From assembly GCA_964492065.1 (NCBI GenBank), contig CAZBHH010000018.1, forward strand, positions 1 through 52,015: DNA of 52,015 nt. Reading direction: 5' to 3'. Position 1 is the first letter of the stretch; each line of letters starts with the position of its first letter. The notes below the pieces were generated by a model. The model was given only the letters and a program-made list of their open reading frames with translations, was not told the origin of the DNA and did no database searches. The stretch is from JADKAC01 sp964492065 (lineage in GTDB: Bacteria > Bacteroidota > Bacteroidia > Chitinophagales > BACL12). This document shows, piece after piece, positions 1 to 7,559 of the stretch. Position numbers and translations under genes: made by a program.

Positions 1-332
1 TGGTAGATATGGAAAAAAGCGACTTGTATGATGTGTTAGAATACGTTTTCAATGGCGACTATATCGCAATGACAAGAGAAGCCAGAGCCAAAGCAGCCGA
101 AGCGACAATTTTCGCCTTACTCAACGACCAACAAAAAGAATTTATCAGTTTTGTATTGAGCAAATACGTTGAAACAGGGGTGGACGAACTCGACCAGGAG
201 AAACTACCAATCTTGCTGACAAACAAATATCAATCTTTGGAAGACGCAAAAGAAATTTTGGGAGATGTTGCAAATATCAGCAGACTGTTTATAGAATTTC
301 AAGAACATCTTTACAAACAGAAAGCAGCGTAA
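1..332 (+). CDS. hsdR: Type I restriction enzyme R subunit, C-terminal fragment (5' end outside window)
   Basis: The frame is open from base 3, before the first ATG at 9, so this is the tail of a gene that begins upstream. The roughly 109 visible residues match the C-terminal helical domain of EcoEI/EcoKI-type HsdR subunits: an SDLYDVL start, a TREARA segment, FISFVLSKYVETGVDELDQ, and a final block ending FQEHLY. In this family the domain follows the endonuclease and helicase domains and helps bind the HsdM/HsdS methyltransferase. HsdR is the ATP-dependent translocase and nuclease of the complex. Nothing downstream belongs to the system, so hsdM and hsdS, if present, lie upstream. The identification rests on remembered family sequence. 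The absence of an upstream stop is directly visible. Confidence 0.8.
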   Translation, partial: VDMEKSDLYDVLEYVFNGDYIAMTREARAKAAEATIFALLNDQQKEFISFVLSKYVETGVDELDQEKLPILLTNKYQSLEDAKEILGDVANISRLFIEFQEHLYKQKAA

Positions 333-377
333 TGACAGGACAACAAACACATACAGCCAACGCACAGCAGTCATACA

Positions 378-422
378 CATTGGCAAGCCGCTCAAGCCAA
401 TGCACAGACCAAAGCTTGCCAA
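378..422. repeat. Nested inverted repeat
   Basis: TTGGCAAGC at 380-388 is perfectly complementary to GCTTGCCAA at 414-422. An alternative overlapping pairing is CATTGGC at 378-384 with GCCAATG at 396-402. The two pairings share bases and exclude each other. The 3' arm is not followed by a T-run, so this is not a simple terminator for hsdR. It may be one copy of an interspersed palindromic element, but no second copy is seen in the window. Confidence 0.5.
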
Positions 423-630
423 AGAGTATGCCTGCCCCAATGCAAGACAAATACGAAGTATTCACGAACACCTTTGAGAATAAAAATGACGTGAGTAAAA
501 TTCAAAGTATTTTTCCTGCCCTTCAAAAAAAATTAAAACACCCGACTCACAAGCCATCACAGACAAGCGCTTGGACAATTCAGTGAAGTCCATTTGCAGA
601 CAGCGTAACATGACACGGACGGCAGAGCCG

Positions 631-703
631 AGCAGGCAAAGGGGAGTTTCACCCCTAAGCCTCTTGCAGATGCGCACGTGAACCTCTCGATTACGCATTC
701 GTT
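631..703 (-). mobile_element. Degenerate 3' end of a group II intron (domain V/VI-like)
   Basis: Read on the minus strand, this segment has the layout of a bacterial group II intron end. A domain V-like hairpin comes first, with outer arms ATGCG/CGCAT, an inner TCGAGAGG turn and then TTCACGTGCGC. It is followed by AAGAGGC and a domain VI-like hairpin with arms AGGGG/CCCCT around TGAAACT, closing with GCCTGCTC. The AGC catalytic triad expected near the start of domain V is not evident. The position where I would expect the branch-point A (GCCTACTC) reads G. No reverse transcriptase frame lies on its 5' side (higher coordinates). I therefore read it as a dead remnant. A covariance-model search for group II domain V would settle it. 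Confidence 0.5.
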
Positions 704-1073
704 TTTTAATTTTAATGGCATTCGCAAAGTTATCCACCGACCAACCTCGTCTTGTAAAAACAAAAAGCGTCATTTCACTTTGCAAGATGAGAGAAAAGAT
801 AGATTTCACCATGCACGTAATGCAATGAGAAGCGAGCGGTCAGTCCAGGGCTGCGTGCTGCAAGGAGCACGGGCTTGTGCACCCTATCTTTCTTTACCAT
901 GCCGGCCGGATCTTACAGCGTCAATCAACCGGGGCATTTATTCCGTTTTCGATTGGGAATGATATTGCGCACTCCCCAAATCACATCTCCTAAAAAGCCG
1001 GCCATGTGCCGCCTCACCCCAAGACCCAACATGTACTTAGTGTGCGATAAAAGGTTGTGCGTTATGCGGCAAA

Positions 1074-1958
1074 TCATTTCTTAACCACATCAAATTCTAC
1101 TGTTTCCGCACCAAAATTTCTATAGAATTTCCAGATACCGGGGATCATACTCCCTTCGAAGTCGAAGATGTAATCCGTCCCGATATACGACTTGATGACA
1201 TCGTCAATCAGCGCTGTCATGCAATTCAGTTTTCTTCCCGCCTTAGTGGAAGCCGCCAGCAGGTAGATCAACCTCTTATTGCTTTTAATAAAAAATGCGG
1301 CGGCGAGTAATTGTCGATCTCCACTTACCCGTACGACAAACCCCTTGTCATTACTCACAATAGCCCGGAGCAGCGTTTCCAGTCGCACGTAGTCTGGCTG
1401 CTTTAGTCCTTTTACCTTGTCGCCGACATGCATGCGGGTAAAATCCACGATATCGGAAACATCCGTGTCGTATCGAATTTCGAATGCGCCTTTGCCGTAG
1501 CGGTATAAATTGTTTTTTACAACGCTGCTATACGACGCATACACCGCCTCATACGGTTTATTCAAATCTATTTGTTGGGTTATTCTTTTTGTTGCTGCTG
1601 GCCTGATGCGGTTGGCGGTGTTGAGGTGCAGGTAATAACTGAGGTATTTCTTTTTTAACAGGCCGATAAAGTGTCCCGTCTGTTGCAGTAACTCCTGATT
1701 TGTAGAGAACAATCCCAACTGTTGGGTAAACAGCGGCTGGTAACAGGACTTAATCAAATACTTCCGGTGGTAGGGCAATGGGAATACCGCCGCATAGTCA
1801 TCGGCAATAAAAGCATCCCACTTATTGCCGGTAACAATATCCAGGTACCAGCTATAAGCGTAGGGCAGTGCATTAATGGAATTGCCAATACAGTTATCCC
1901 ACTTTTGCCTGTCGATATGATTATGCGTTACAAAATGTGTCAAATCTCCAAAACGCAA
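1074..1958 (-). CDS. GNAT/FemAB-like acyltransferase-fold protein
   Basis: This 294-residue protein resembles a Bacteroidota family of GNAT- or FemAB-type proteins. The N-terminal part has the pattern DRQKWDNCI...YAYSWYLDIV. The C-terminal half carries an acetyltransferase-like core (FVVRVSGDRQLLAAAFFI, then RLIYLLAAST) and ends with the family's signature DFEGSMIPGIWKFYRNFGA. Related proteins transfer acyl or aminoacyl groups, but the substrate cannot be told here. There is no signal peptide or membrane segment, so it should be cytoplasmic. The start codon appears to be TTG at 1956-1958, because no ATG lies in frame close by. It is divergent from hflX with about 145 bases between them. Family membership is fairly safe; function is open. 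Confidence 0.75.
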   Translation of the reverse strand: MRFGDLTHFVTHNHIDRQKWDNCIGNSINALPYAYSWYLDIVTGNKWDAFIADDYAAVFPLPYHRKYLIKSCYQPLFTQQLGLFSTNQELLQQTGHFIGLLKKKYLSYYLHLNTANRIRPAATKRITQQIDLNKPYEAVYASYSSVVKNNLYRYGKGAFEIRYDTDVSDIVDFTRMHVGDKVKGLKQPDYVRLETLLRAIVSNDKGFVVRVSGDRQLLAAAFFIKSNKRLIYLLAASTKAGRKLNCMTALIDDVIKSYIGTDYIFDFEGSMIPGIWKFYRNFGAETVEFDVVKK

Positions 1959-1963
1959 TTTTA

Positions 1964-1975
1964 CGATAATTATCG
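1964..1975. promoter_or_regulatory. 12-bp perfect palindrome in the divergent control region
   Basis: CGATAATTATCG lies 5 bases upstream of the TTG start of the acyltransferase-like gene and about 130 bases before hflX. It is AT-rich and could be a regulator site or chance. No TAnnTTTG element accompanies it. Confidence 0.25.
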
Positions 1976-2102
1976 AAGTGGCCGCCTATTGACAGCGCCG
2001 TTTATTCCCAAACGGGAAATTCGCAGGAACTTCCCGCCGTTAATAGGAACCTTTCGTCTCTTCGGGTTATTTTCACACTGTAAAAGTTCGTTATACTACA
2101 AA

Positions 2103-3284
2103 ATGCACGATTTACAACAGCGACAATTTGAAAAGGCGATTCTCGTCGGCTTAGTTACACGGGAGCAGACTCTCGGCCATTTGAACGAGTATCTGGATGA
2201 ACTGGAGTTCCTCGCCGAGACCGCCGGCGCCGTTACGCTGGATAAGGTGTATCAGAAGCTGGAAAAACCCGATATCCGCACCTATGTAGGCAAGGGAAAA
2301 CTCCTGGAAATAAAAGAGCAGGCCGAAGACATGGACGCCGACCTGGTGATATTCGACGACGAACTCAGCCCCTCGCAGTTGCGCAATATCGAAGACGTCC
2401 TGCAATTGAAGGTGCTGGACCGCAGTATGCTGATACTCGACATCTTTGCGAGCCGGGCGCAGACGCAACAGGCCAGGACACAGGTGGAACTGGCACAACT
2501 GCAGTATTTACTGCCGCGGCTAAAGGGTATGTGGACTCACCTCGACCGCATTAAGGGCGGTATCGGGATGCGAGGCACCGGTGAAAAGGAAATTGAAACC
2601 GACCGCAGGGTGGCAAAAGAAAAAATTGCACTGTTAAAAAGCCGGCTGGAAAAAATCGACAGGCAGAATGAAACGCAGCGCAAAGGCCGCGGCGAAATGA
2701 TTCGTGTCGCCCTGGTGGGATATACCAATGTGGGCAAGAGTACGCTGATGAACATACTGAGCAAAAGCGATGTGTTTGCCGAAAATAAATTATTTGCCAC
2801 CCTGGATACGACAGTGAGAAAAGTCGTCTTTGAACGCACGCCTTTTCTGCTATCGGACACGGTCGGGTTTATCCGCAAGCTGCCACATCATTTAATTGAG
2901 AGTTTTAAATCCACGCTCGACGAAGTGCGGGAAGCAGATGTGCTGTTGCACGTGGTGGATATTTCGCACCCGGCATTTGAAGATCAGATACGCACGGTAA
3001 ATGAAACGCTGGCGGATATCGGCATTGCCGATAAACCGGTAATACTCATCTTCAACAAAATGGATCTTTACGAAGCAAAGTACTTTGATGTGTATTTGCA
3101 GGATGCGGTAAAAAGAGACCTGATAGAAGAGATGCAACAGTCGTGGATTGCAAAGACAAACAATAACTGCGTTTTTATTTCCGCCACCGAACGGCGAAAT
3201 CTGGAGGCGCTGCGCACGCTGATTTTAGACAGGGTGATCGAGGCTTACCAGGTGCGCTATCCCTATAAGACCGAATTTTTTTAG
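2103..3284 (+). CDS. hflX: GTPase HflX
   Basis: HflX is a GTP-binding protein that binds the large ribosomal subunit and splits stalled or heat-damaged ribosomes. The 393-residue product has the HflX N-terminal domain (about 1-190, including YVGKGKLLEI and LVIFDDELSPSQLRN), a coiled linker containing the typical KGGIGMRGTGEKEIETDRR, and a G domain. The G domain has G1 GYTNVGKS near residue 206, G3 DTVGF near 252 and G4 NKMD near 318. The frame is open further upstream to 1722, but that extension overlaps the divergent gene and is not like HflX. The ATG at 2103, giving MHDLQQRQFEKA, fits the family. Its stop codon interlocks with that of glyA on the other strand. Confidence 0.95.
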   Translation: MHDLQQRQFEKAILVGLVTREQTLGHLNEYLDELEFLAETAGAVTLDKVYQKLEKPDIRTYVGKGKLLEIKEQAEDMDADLVIFDDELSPSQLRNIEDVLQLKVLDRSMLILDIFASRAQTQQARTQVELAQLQYLLPRLKGMWTHLDRIKGGIGMRGTGEKEIETDRRVAKEKIALLKSRLEKIDRQNETQRKGRGEMIRVALVGYTNVGKSTLMNILSKSDVFAENKLFATLDTTVRKVVFERTPFLLSDTVGFIRKLPHHLIESFKSTLDEVREADVLLHVVDISHPAFEDQIRTVNETLADIGIADKPVILIFNKMDLYEAKYFDVYLQDAVKRDLIEEMQQSWIAKTNNNCVFISATERRNLEALRTLILDRVIEAYQVRYPYKTEFF

Positions 3285-4561
3285 CGCATTTCCGAGAACA
3301 AGGGGAAGGAGGCGGCAAAGTCCTGAATTTGTTTTTTCAAATCCTTTTTCAGCGACTCGCTATCCGGGTTCATAATGAGCGCATCAATCCACTCGACGAT
3401 TTGCACCATATCGGCTTCCTGCATGCCGCGGGTGGTGGAGGCAGCCGTTCCGATACGGATTCCGGAAGTGATAAACGGCGATTTATCGTCGAAGGGCACC
3501 ATATTTTTATTTACGGTGATATGTACTTCGCCTAACAGGGCATCTGCTTTTTTCCCGGTGATATGTTTATTGCGCAGGTCAATCAGCATTAAATGATTGT
3601 CGGTACCGCCGGAGATAATGGTGTAATTGCGTTTCACGAATGCATCGGCCATAGCCTGTGCATTGCGGATTACCTGTTGGCAATACGCTTTATATCCGTC
3701 GCTCAGCGCTTCGCCAAATGCAATGGCTTTGGCGGCAATCACATGCTCGAGCGGGCCGCCCTGGGTTCCGGGGAAGACGGCGCTGTCAATAATGGCGCTC
3801 ATCATTTTCAAATCGCCTTTCGGCGTTCTCTCGCCCCAGGGGTTTTCAAAATCTTTGCCTACCAGAATCATTCCGCCCCGCGGGCCTCGCAATGTCTTAT
3901 GTGTGGTGGAGGTGATGATATGGCAGTGGGGAATGGGGTTGTTCAACAGTTTGCTGGCGATTAACCCGGAAGGGTGTGCGATATCGGCCATTAAAATAGC
4001 GCCTACGGAATCGGCAATTTCGCGGAATCGCTTGTAGTCCCAATCGCGGGCATAGGCGGAAGCGCCGCAAATGATCAGCTTAGGTTGCACATCCCTGGCC
4101 GTTGCCTCCACCTTATCCATATCGATGCGACCGGTATCGGCTTCCACACCATAAAAAAACGGTCTGTAAATTCTGCCTGAAAAATTTACCGGCGAACCGT
4201 GGGTTAAATGTCCCCCGTGCGACAGGTTGAAGCCCAGGATGGCGTCGCCGGGTTTTAAACACGCCAGCATCACAGCCGCATTGGCCTGCGAACCGCTGTG
4301 CGGTTGTACATTGGCATGTTCTGCGCCAAATAACTCCTTCAGCCTGTCAATGGCGATTTGCTCCACTTCGTCCACGATTTCGCATCCGCCGTAATACCGC
4401 TTGCCGGGATATCCCTCCGCATATTTATTCGTGAGGCAACTCCCCATCGCCTCCAGCACCTGCCGGCTCACAAAGTTCTCACTCGCTATCAGTTCAATGC
4501 CATGAGTCTGGCGCTGTAATTCCTTTTCTATCAATTGAAAGATGGTTGTATCCCGTTGCAT
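3281..4561 (-). CDS. glyA: Serine hydroxymethyltransferase
   Basis: GlyA converts serine and tetrahydrofolate to glycine and 5,10-methylene-tetrahydrofolate, the main cellular source of one-carbon units, and it requires pyridoxal phosphate. The 426-residue length is normal. Visible family motifs are ELIASENFVS near the N-terminus, NKYAEGYPGKRYYGG, the HSGSQAN cofactor-site segment, and STTHKTLRGPRGG with the Schiff-base lysine at about residue 222. The last four bases of the gene overlap the hflX stop (TTAG read on both strands), leaving no room for a terminator between them. A near-consensus -7 box (TAATTTTA, 4587 to 4580 on the minus strand) lies about 20 bases before the ATG. Confidence 0.97.
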   Translation of the reverse strand: MQRDTTIFQLIEKELQRQTHGIELIASENFVSRQVLEAMGSCLTNKYAEGYPGKRYYGGCEIVDEVEQIAIDRLKELFGAEHANVQPHSGSQANAAVMLACLKPGDAILGFNLSHGGHLTHGSPVNFSGRIYRPFFYGVEADTGRIDMDKVEATARDVQPKLIICGASAYARDWDYKRFREIADSVGAILMADIAHPSGLIASKLLNNPIPHCHIITSTTHKTLRGPRGGMILVGKDFENPWGERTPKGDLKMMSAIIDSAVFPGTQGGPLEHVIAAKAIAFGEALSDGYKAYCQQVIRNAQAMADAFVKRNYTIISGGTDNHLMLIDLRNKHITGKKADALLGEVHITVNKNMVPFDDKSPFITSGIRIGTAASTTRGMQEADMVQIVEWIDALIMNPDSESLKKDLKKQIQDFAASFPLFSEMR

Positions 4562-4595
4562 ACATTTGATTTAATGCGGTAAAATTAGAAAAACA

Positions 4596-4625
4596 AAAAC
4601 GGCTTCCCGTAAAGGTAGCCGTTTT
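4596..4625 (-). terminator. Rho-independent terminator of the CotH/T9SS gene
   Basis: AAAACGGCT at 4596-4604 pairs perfectly with AGCCGTTTT at 4617-4625 around a 12-base loop. On the minus strand the stem is followed by a run reading TGTTTTTCTAATTTT. It sits 20 bases after the stop of the gene at 4645 and before glyA, so it should insulate glyA from read-through. Confidence 0.8.
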
Positions 4626-4644
4626 CATCTTTGGCCGTGTTGCT

Positions 4645-7398
4645 TTAATCGGCGTTGTAAATTATTTTCTCTGCAACAGTGGCGCCGTTTGACGTAAAGC
4701 GGACAAAATAAATGCCCGAACTGATGCCGTAATCCGCCAGGTTAAAAGAGGTCTGTGTTGTGCCGGCAGCCATTTGCGATGCCGGGATGAGCTCCGCAAT
4801 GCGATGGCCGTCCAGGCCAAATAATTCCGCATGGACGATGGCCGCATTATCCATTGCAGCGGTCAGTTGAATACTGCCCGATGTGAAATGCGGCGCTACC
4901 GAAAAATTCAACCCGTTTTCAGCCGTTGTCACGGCGGTGCCGTCGCTGAAATGTGCGATGACATTATCGAATGTACTCATTGCAAAAAACACATCCGTGG
5001 TAAACGGATCGGGATTGACGATGTGATTATCCAGTTCCCAGTAGTCGAAGACATAACCGTCTGCAGGCGATGCGAGCATATTGATGATTGTACCGCTCAG
5101 GAATGAAGATGCATAGGGGTAAGAAGCTGGTGTGAAAGCATTGACGCTGACATTTCCCGAGCCCGCAGGTATAATGTCGAGTGAAAAATTGTAACTCGGC
5201 ATTTCGGATGCATTGAAATAGGCGATAATGGTATCCGAAGACGTCAGGCTCAGGGTGACTGCCGGATCGGTATCAGAGGGTGCAGGTGTATGATGTAAAA
5301 ATTCCCAGTGGTCAAAAAAATATCCCATTGCGGGAAGTGCGGTGAGCGAAAATGTTACGCCGCCGTAATAAGTGGCGCTATAGGGATATACCGTCGGAGT
5401 AACGGTGTTCACCGTTACGAGGTTAGCGCTGCCCGCCGGTTCAACGACCAGTGATATCGGGTAGGCGGGTGTATCAAAGCAATCTTCAATGCCTTCCACC
5501 ATATACGCACATCGGTCTTCGATGAATGCATACATATCTTCGTAATTGTCTAACCAGCCGGAATAAGTGCCGCCCCAGCGGTCGGTCTGCCGCTCCATTT
5601 CCGGGTCAATTACATTTTTCATACTATCCAGCACGCTCAGCATATTTTCGCAGGAAAACGTGGTGGCATTTAAATCGGCAAAGCGGTTGATGTATAAGGA
5701 ATGAAATGTTTCATTTTCCAGCAATGCGTTGACGATGTCCACATGGCCGTTGCCATCCACATAAATATCGAGCGGATCGCAGGGGTCCGCTTCCGGAGAA
5801 TCGTCGGGTATGCCGGTATAGTTGATGTAGTGCCCGAAGGTGGCATCTTCATCCCATAAAATATATCTCCATTTGAGTGCGCCGCCATCGGGATCGTATC
5901 CCCGCCACCAACCGGTATTCCAGTTCAGCCAGTCTTTGCAAACGGTGAGCGTATTGGTGATGAAATAGTCGCACAGGCTCAGCGTGTTCAGGTTATCTTC
6001 CACATAGGCGTAGTTCAACGGTTCGGTCATATCGTTGGTGGTAATGAAATCTACAAATGGAGGCCATTCGTCCATGGTGCCGTATTCTGCCCAGGTGCCG
6101 CCCCAGCATTTGATGAAGTCAATTTCATATTCATCCTGGTCGAAATAATAATCGGTGAAATCGGCGTCGTCCACTTTTTCCCGCACATCGTAGATACCCC
6201 AGTATTCGCCGTTGACGAACACGATGACGAAGAAGGTAGATCTCTCATCCAACTCCAGGTGGCTGCGTTCGGTGAGGTGATGCACATAGGCGTCCCGCAG
6301 ATGCGCTCCGTCTTCGTAAGGGTAATTGTCATTGGCGGCGGCTTTTACGATTAATCGCTGAAAGCCGGTGCGATCGGTCACGTCGCTGAAAAAATTGTGA
6401 TCTATATCGTCGTCATAGCCAAACTGATCCCGGGTGATATAATCGAAACCCCGCTGATCGTATGCCCATGAGTCGTTGCCGTGTTCGTTAAACGTGCCTT
6501 CGGCTTCATCCTGTAATTCAAATGCGGCATTAAACAATTCGAAAGAACCTTCTGGCTCTATCCATCCGTTGCCGTTTAACAGGTCGTCGATACTCTCGCC
6601 GGCAAGCGATAATACGGGAACCGTAGAAACTTCATCGACAAAATACGTATTGGTAGAAGTAAAACTCGGCAGGATTTGATCGTCGTCGGAAAAAGCTTTC
6701 GTGCGCAACACTGTTGTTTCGGTAATGTCGATTGCACTGCTGTAAACGGTAGATGACGCCGTCGGCTCGGAGCCGTCGGTAGTATAGCGAATCGTCACGC
6801 CTTCTTCCGGCGATGTAATCGTTACGGAAACAGAGCCCGGATAGTTACCCGAATTGGGTTCCATATCGGGTTTGGCGGCATAAGCGGTTTTCGAAGTCGT
6901 CGTATTCGAGGCATTCGGTGTGGGATTGGTAAAAATTTTCCAGTTATCGCTGCCGTCGGTAGCTCTTCCCCAGGAGTGATTCGTCTGATTGGGTATTTCA
7001 ATTTCATTGTAATCCAGCACGGTGCCCGAAGGGTCAGAAAATACGACGGCTTCCACCTCTCGTGTCTGCGTAATTTTAAAACTTGTGTGGTAATTGGAGC
7101 CTTCTATTGCATCGCGGCCCGAACACCAGAAGCGCAGGTACCCGCCCGCATTAATGGTAATGCCGTCGGGGATACTCCACTTGTCGGGTTCGTCCAGCCG
7201 GTCGCTGAGGTGATACCCCGCAAGGTCAACAGCGCTGGCGCCTGTGTTGTACAATTCAATCCAGTCTTCATATTCGCCGTGGTTATCGGTTACATCCGAA
7301 TAATTCGCAGCGGAAAACTCGTTGATTACTACCTGTGCAGGCAGTGCATGAACAAAGAGTACGAGAGATATAACGGCGAGGAGTGACAAATTTTTCAT
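4645..7398 (-). CDS. Secreted lamin-tail / CotH-kinase-like protein with T9SS sorting domain
   Basis: The product is a modular exported protein of about 917 residues. A signal peptide (MKNLSLLAVISLV...LPAQ) is followed by a lamin-tail domain (VVINEFSAANYSD...DWIELYNTG). Next comes a chitobiase/hexosaminidase C-terminal-like domain (GVTIRYTTDGSEPT). A CotH-type kinase-fold domain spans roughly residues 300-640, with GEYWGIYDVREKVDD and WRYILWDEDATFG. Two repeats of about 80 residues follow, each starting with a PAGS motif and ending IIAYF or VIAHF. The last is a type IX secretion sorting domain ending GIYFVRFTSNGATVAEKIIYN. CotH proteins in spore formers are protein kinases; here the target is unknown. 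ATG at 7398 is preferred over the in-frame ATG at 7407 because it gives a standard signal peptide. The minus strand just upstream carries TAACTTTA, one base from the -7 consensus. Confidence 0.88.
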   Translation of the reverse strand: MKNLSLLAVISLVLFVHALPAQVVINEFSAANYSDVTDNHGEYEDWIELYNTGASAVDLAGYHLSDRLDEPDKWSIPDGITINAGGYLRFWCSGRDAIEGSNYHTSFKITQTREVEAVVFSDPSGTVLDYNEIEIPNQTNHSWGRATDGSDNWKIFTNPTPNASNTTTSKTAYAAKPDMEPNSGNYPGSVSVTITSPEEGVTIRYTTDGSEPTASSTVYSSAIDITETTVLRTKAFSDDDQILPSFTSTNTYFVDEVSTVPVLSLAGESIDDLLNGNGWIEPEGSFELFNAAFELQDEAEGTFNEHGNDSWAYDQRGFDYITRDQFGYDDDIDHNFFSDVTDRTGFQRLIVKAAANDNYPYEDGAHLRDAYVHHLTERSHLELDERSTFFVIVFVNGEYWGIYDVREKVDDADFTDYYFDQDEYEIDFIKCWGGTWAEYGTMDEWPPFVDFITTNDMTEPLNYAYVEDNLNTLSLCDYFITNTLTVCKDWLNWNTGWWRGYDPDGGALKWRYILWDEDATFGHYINYTGIPDDSPEADPCDPLDIYVDGNGHVDIVNALLENETFHSLYINRFADLNATTFSCENMLSVLDSMKNVIDPEMERQTDRWGGTYSGWLDNYEDMYAFIEDRCAYMVEGIEDCFDTPAYPISLVVEPAGSANLVTVNTVTPTVYPYSATYYGGVTFSLTALPAMGYFFDHWEFLHHTPAPSDTDPAVTLSLTSSDTIIAYFNASEMPSYNFSLDIIPAGSGNVSVNAFTPASYPYASSFLSGTIINMLASPADGYVFDYWELDNHIVNPDPFTTDVFFAMSTFDNVIAHFSDGTAVTTAENGLNFSVAPHFTSGSIQLTAAMDNAAIVHAELFGLDGHRIAELIPASQMAAGTTQTSFNLADYGISSGIYFVRFTSNGATVAEKIIYNAD

Positions 7399-7547
7399 TA
7401 TGTACATAGTCTAACGATGTATAAAGTTACGCATTAATCGCCTTTCAGTGTCAGCCGTCTGTCAGTCTCTTTCTGTTTGAGGGGTACGCCTTGGGTGGAT
7501 TTTAACAAATGCGAAGTCCCCCGGCGTGAAAGCCTCTGCATTTGGGT

Positions 7548-7555
7548 TATCTTTG
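7548..7555 (+). promoter_or_regulatory. -7 promoter element for the nucleotidyltransferase gene
   Basis: TATCTTTG matches the Bacteroidota -7 consensus TAnnTTTG exactly and ends only 4 bases before the ATG at 7560. Transcription would begin at or next to the start codon, so the mRNA would be leaderless or nearly so. No clear -33 TTG is seen at 19-21 bases. Confidence 0.45.
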
Positions 7556-7559
7556 AACC

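Larger units (their letters stand above)
333..1073. other. Gene-free stretch between hsdR and the next gene
   Basis: About 740 bases carry no convincing gene. Short open frames exist on both strands, but they are low in complexity, rich in H/Q/S/T or C/R, and overlap each other. The frame starting at 332, which overlaps the hsdR stop as TAATG, is one of these. The stretch contains a nested inverted repeat (378-422), a group II intron-like 3' end (631-703, minus strand) and a short hairpin with arms CGTGCT at 854-859 and AGCACG at 866-871. It looks like an insertion site with decayed mobile DNA next to a restriction locus. Confidence 0.6.

Noticed and set aside
332..586. Open frame overlapping the hsdR stop (TAATG)
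   Set aside because: Sequence is low-complexity, rich in Q/T/S/H, and lies across an inverted repeat; it overlaps other equally long frames and resembles no protein.
462..812. Minus-strand frame of 116 codons over the intron-like region
   Set aside because: It reads straight through the domain V/VI-like hairpins; such spurious frames commonly appear over structured intron RNA.
1030..1073. GTTGTGCGTTATGCGG segment resembling an integron attC boundary
   Set aside because: The GTTRRRY core is not matched and no paired RYYYAAC site or integrase gene is present.
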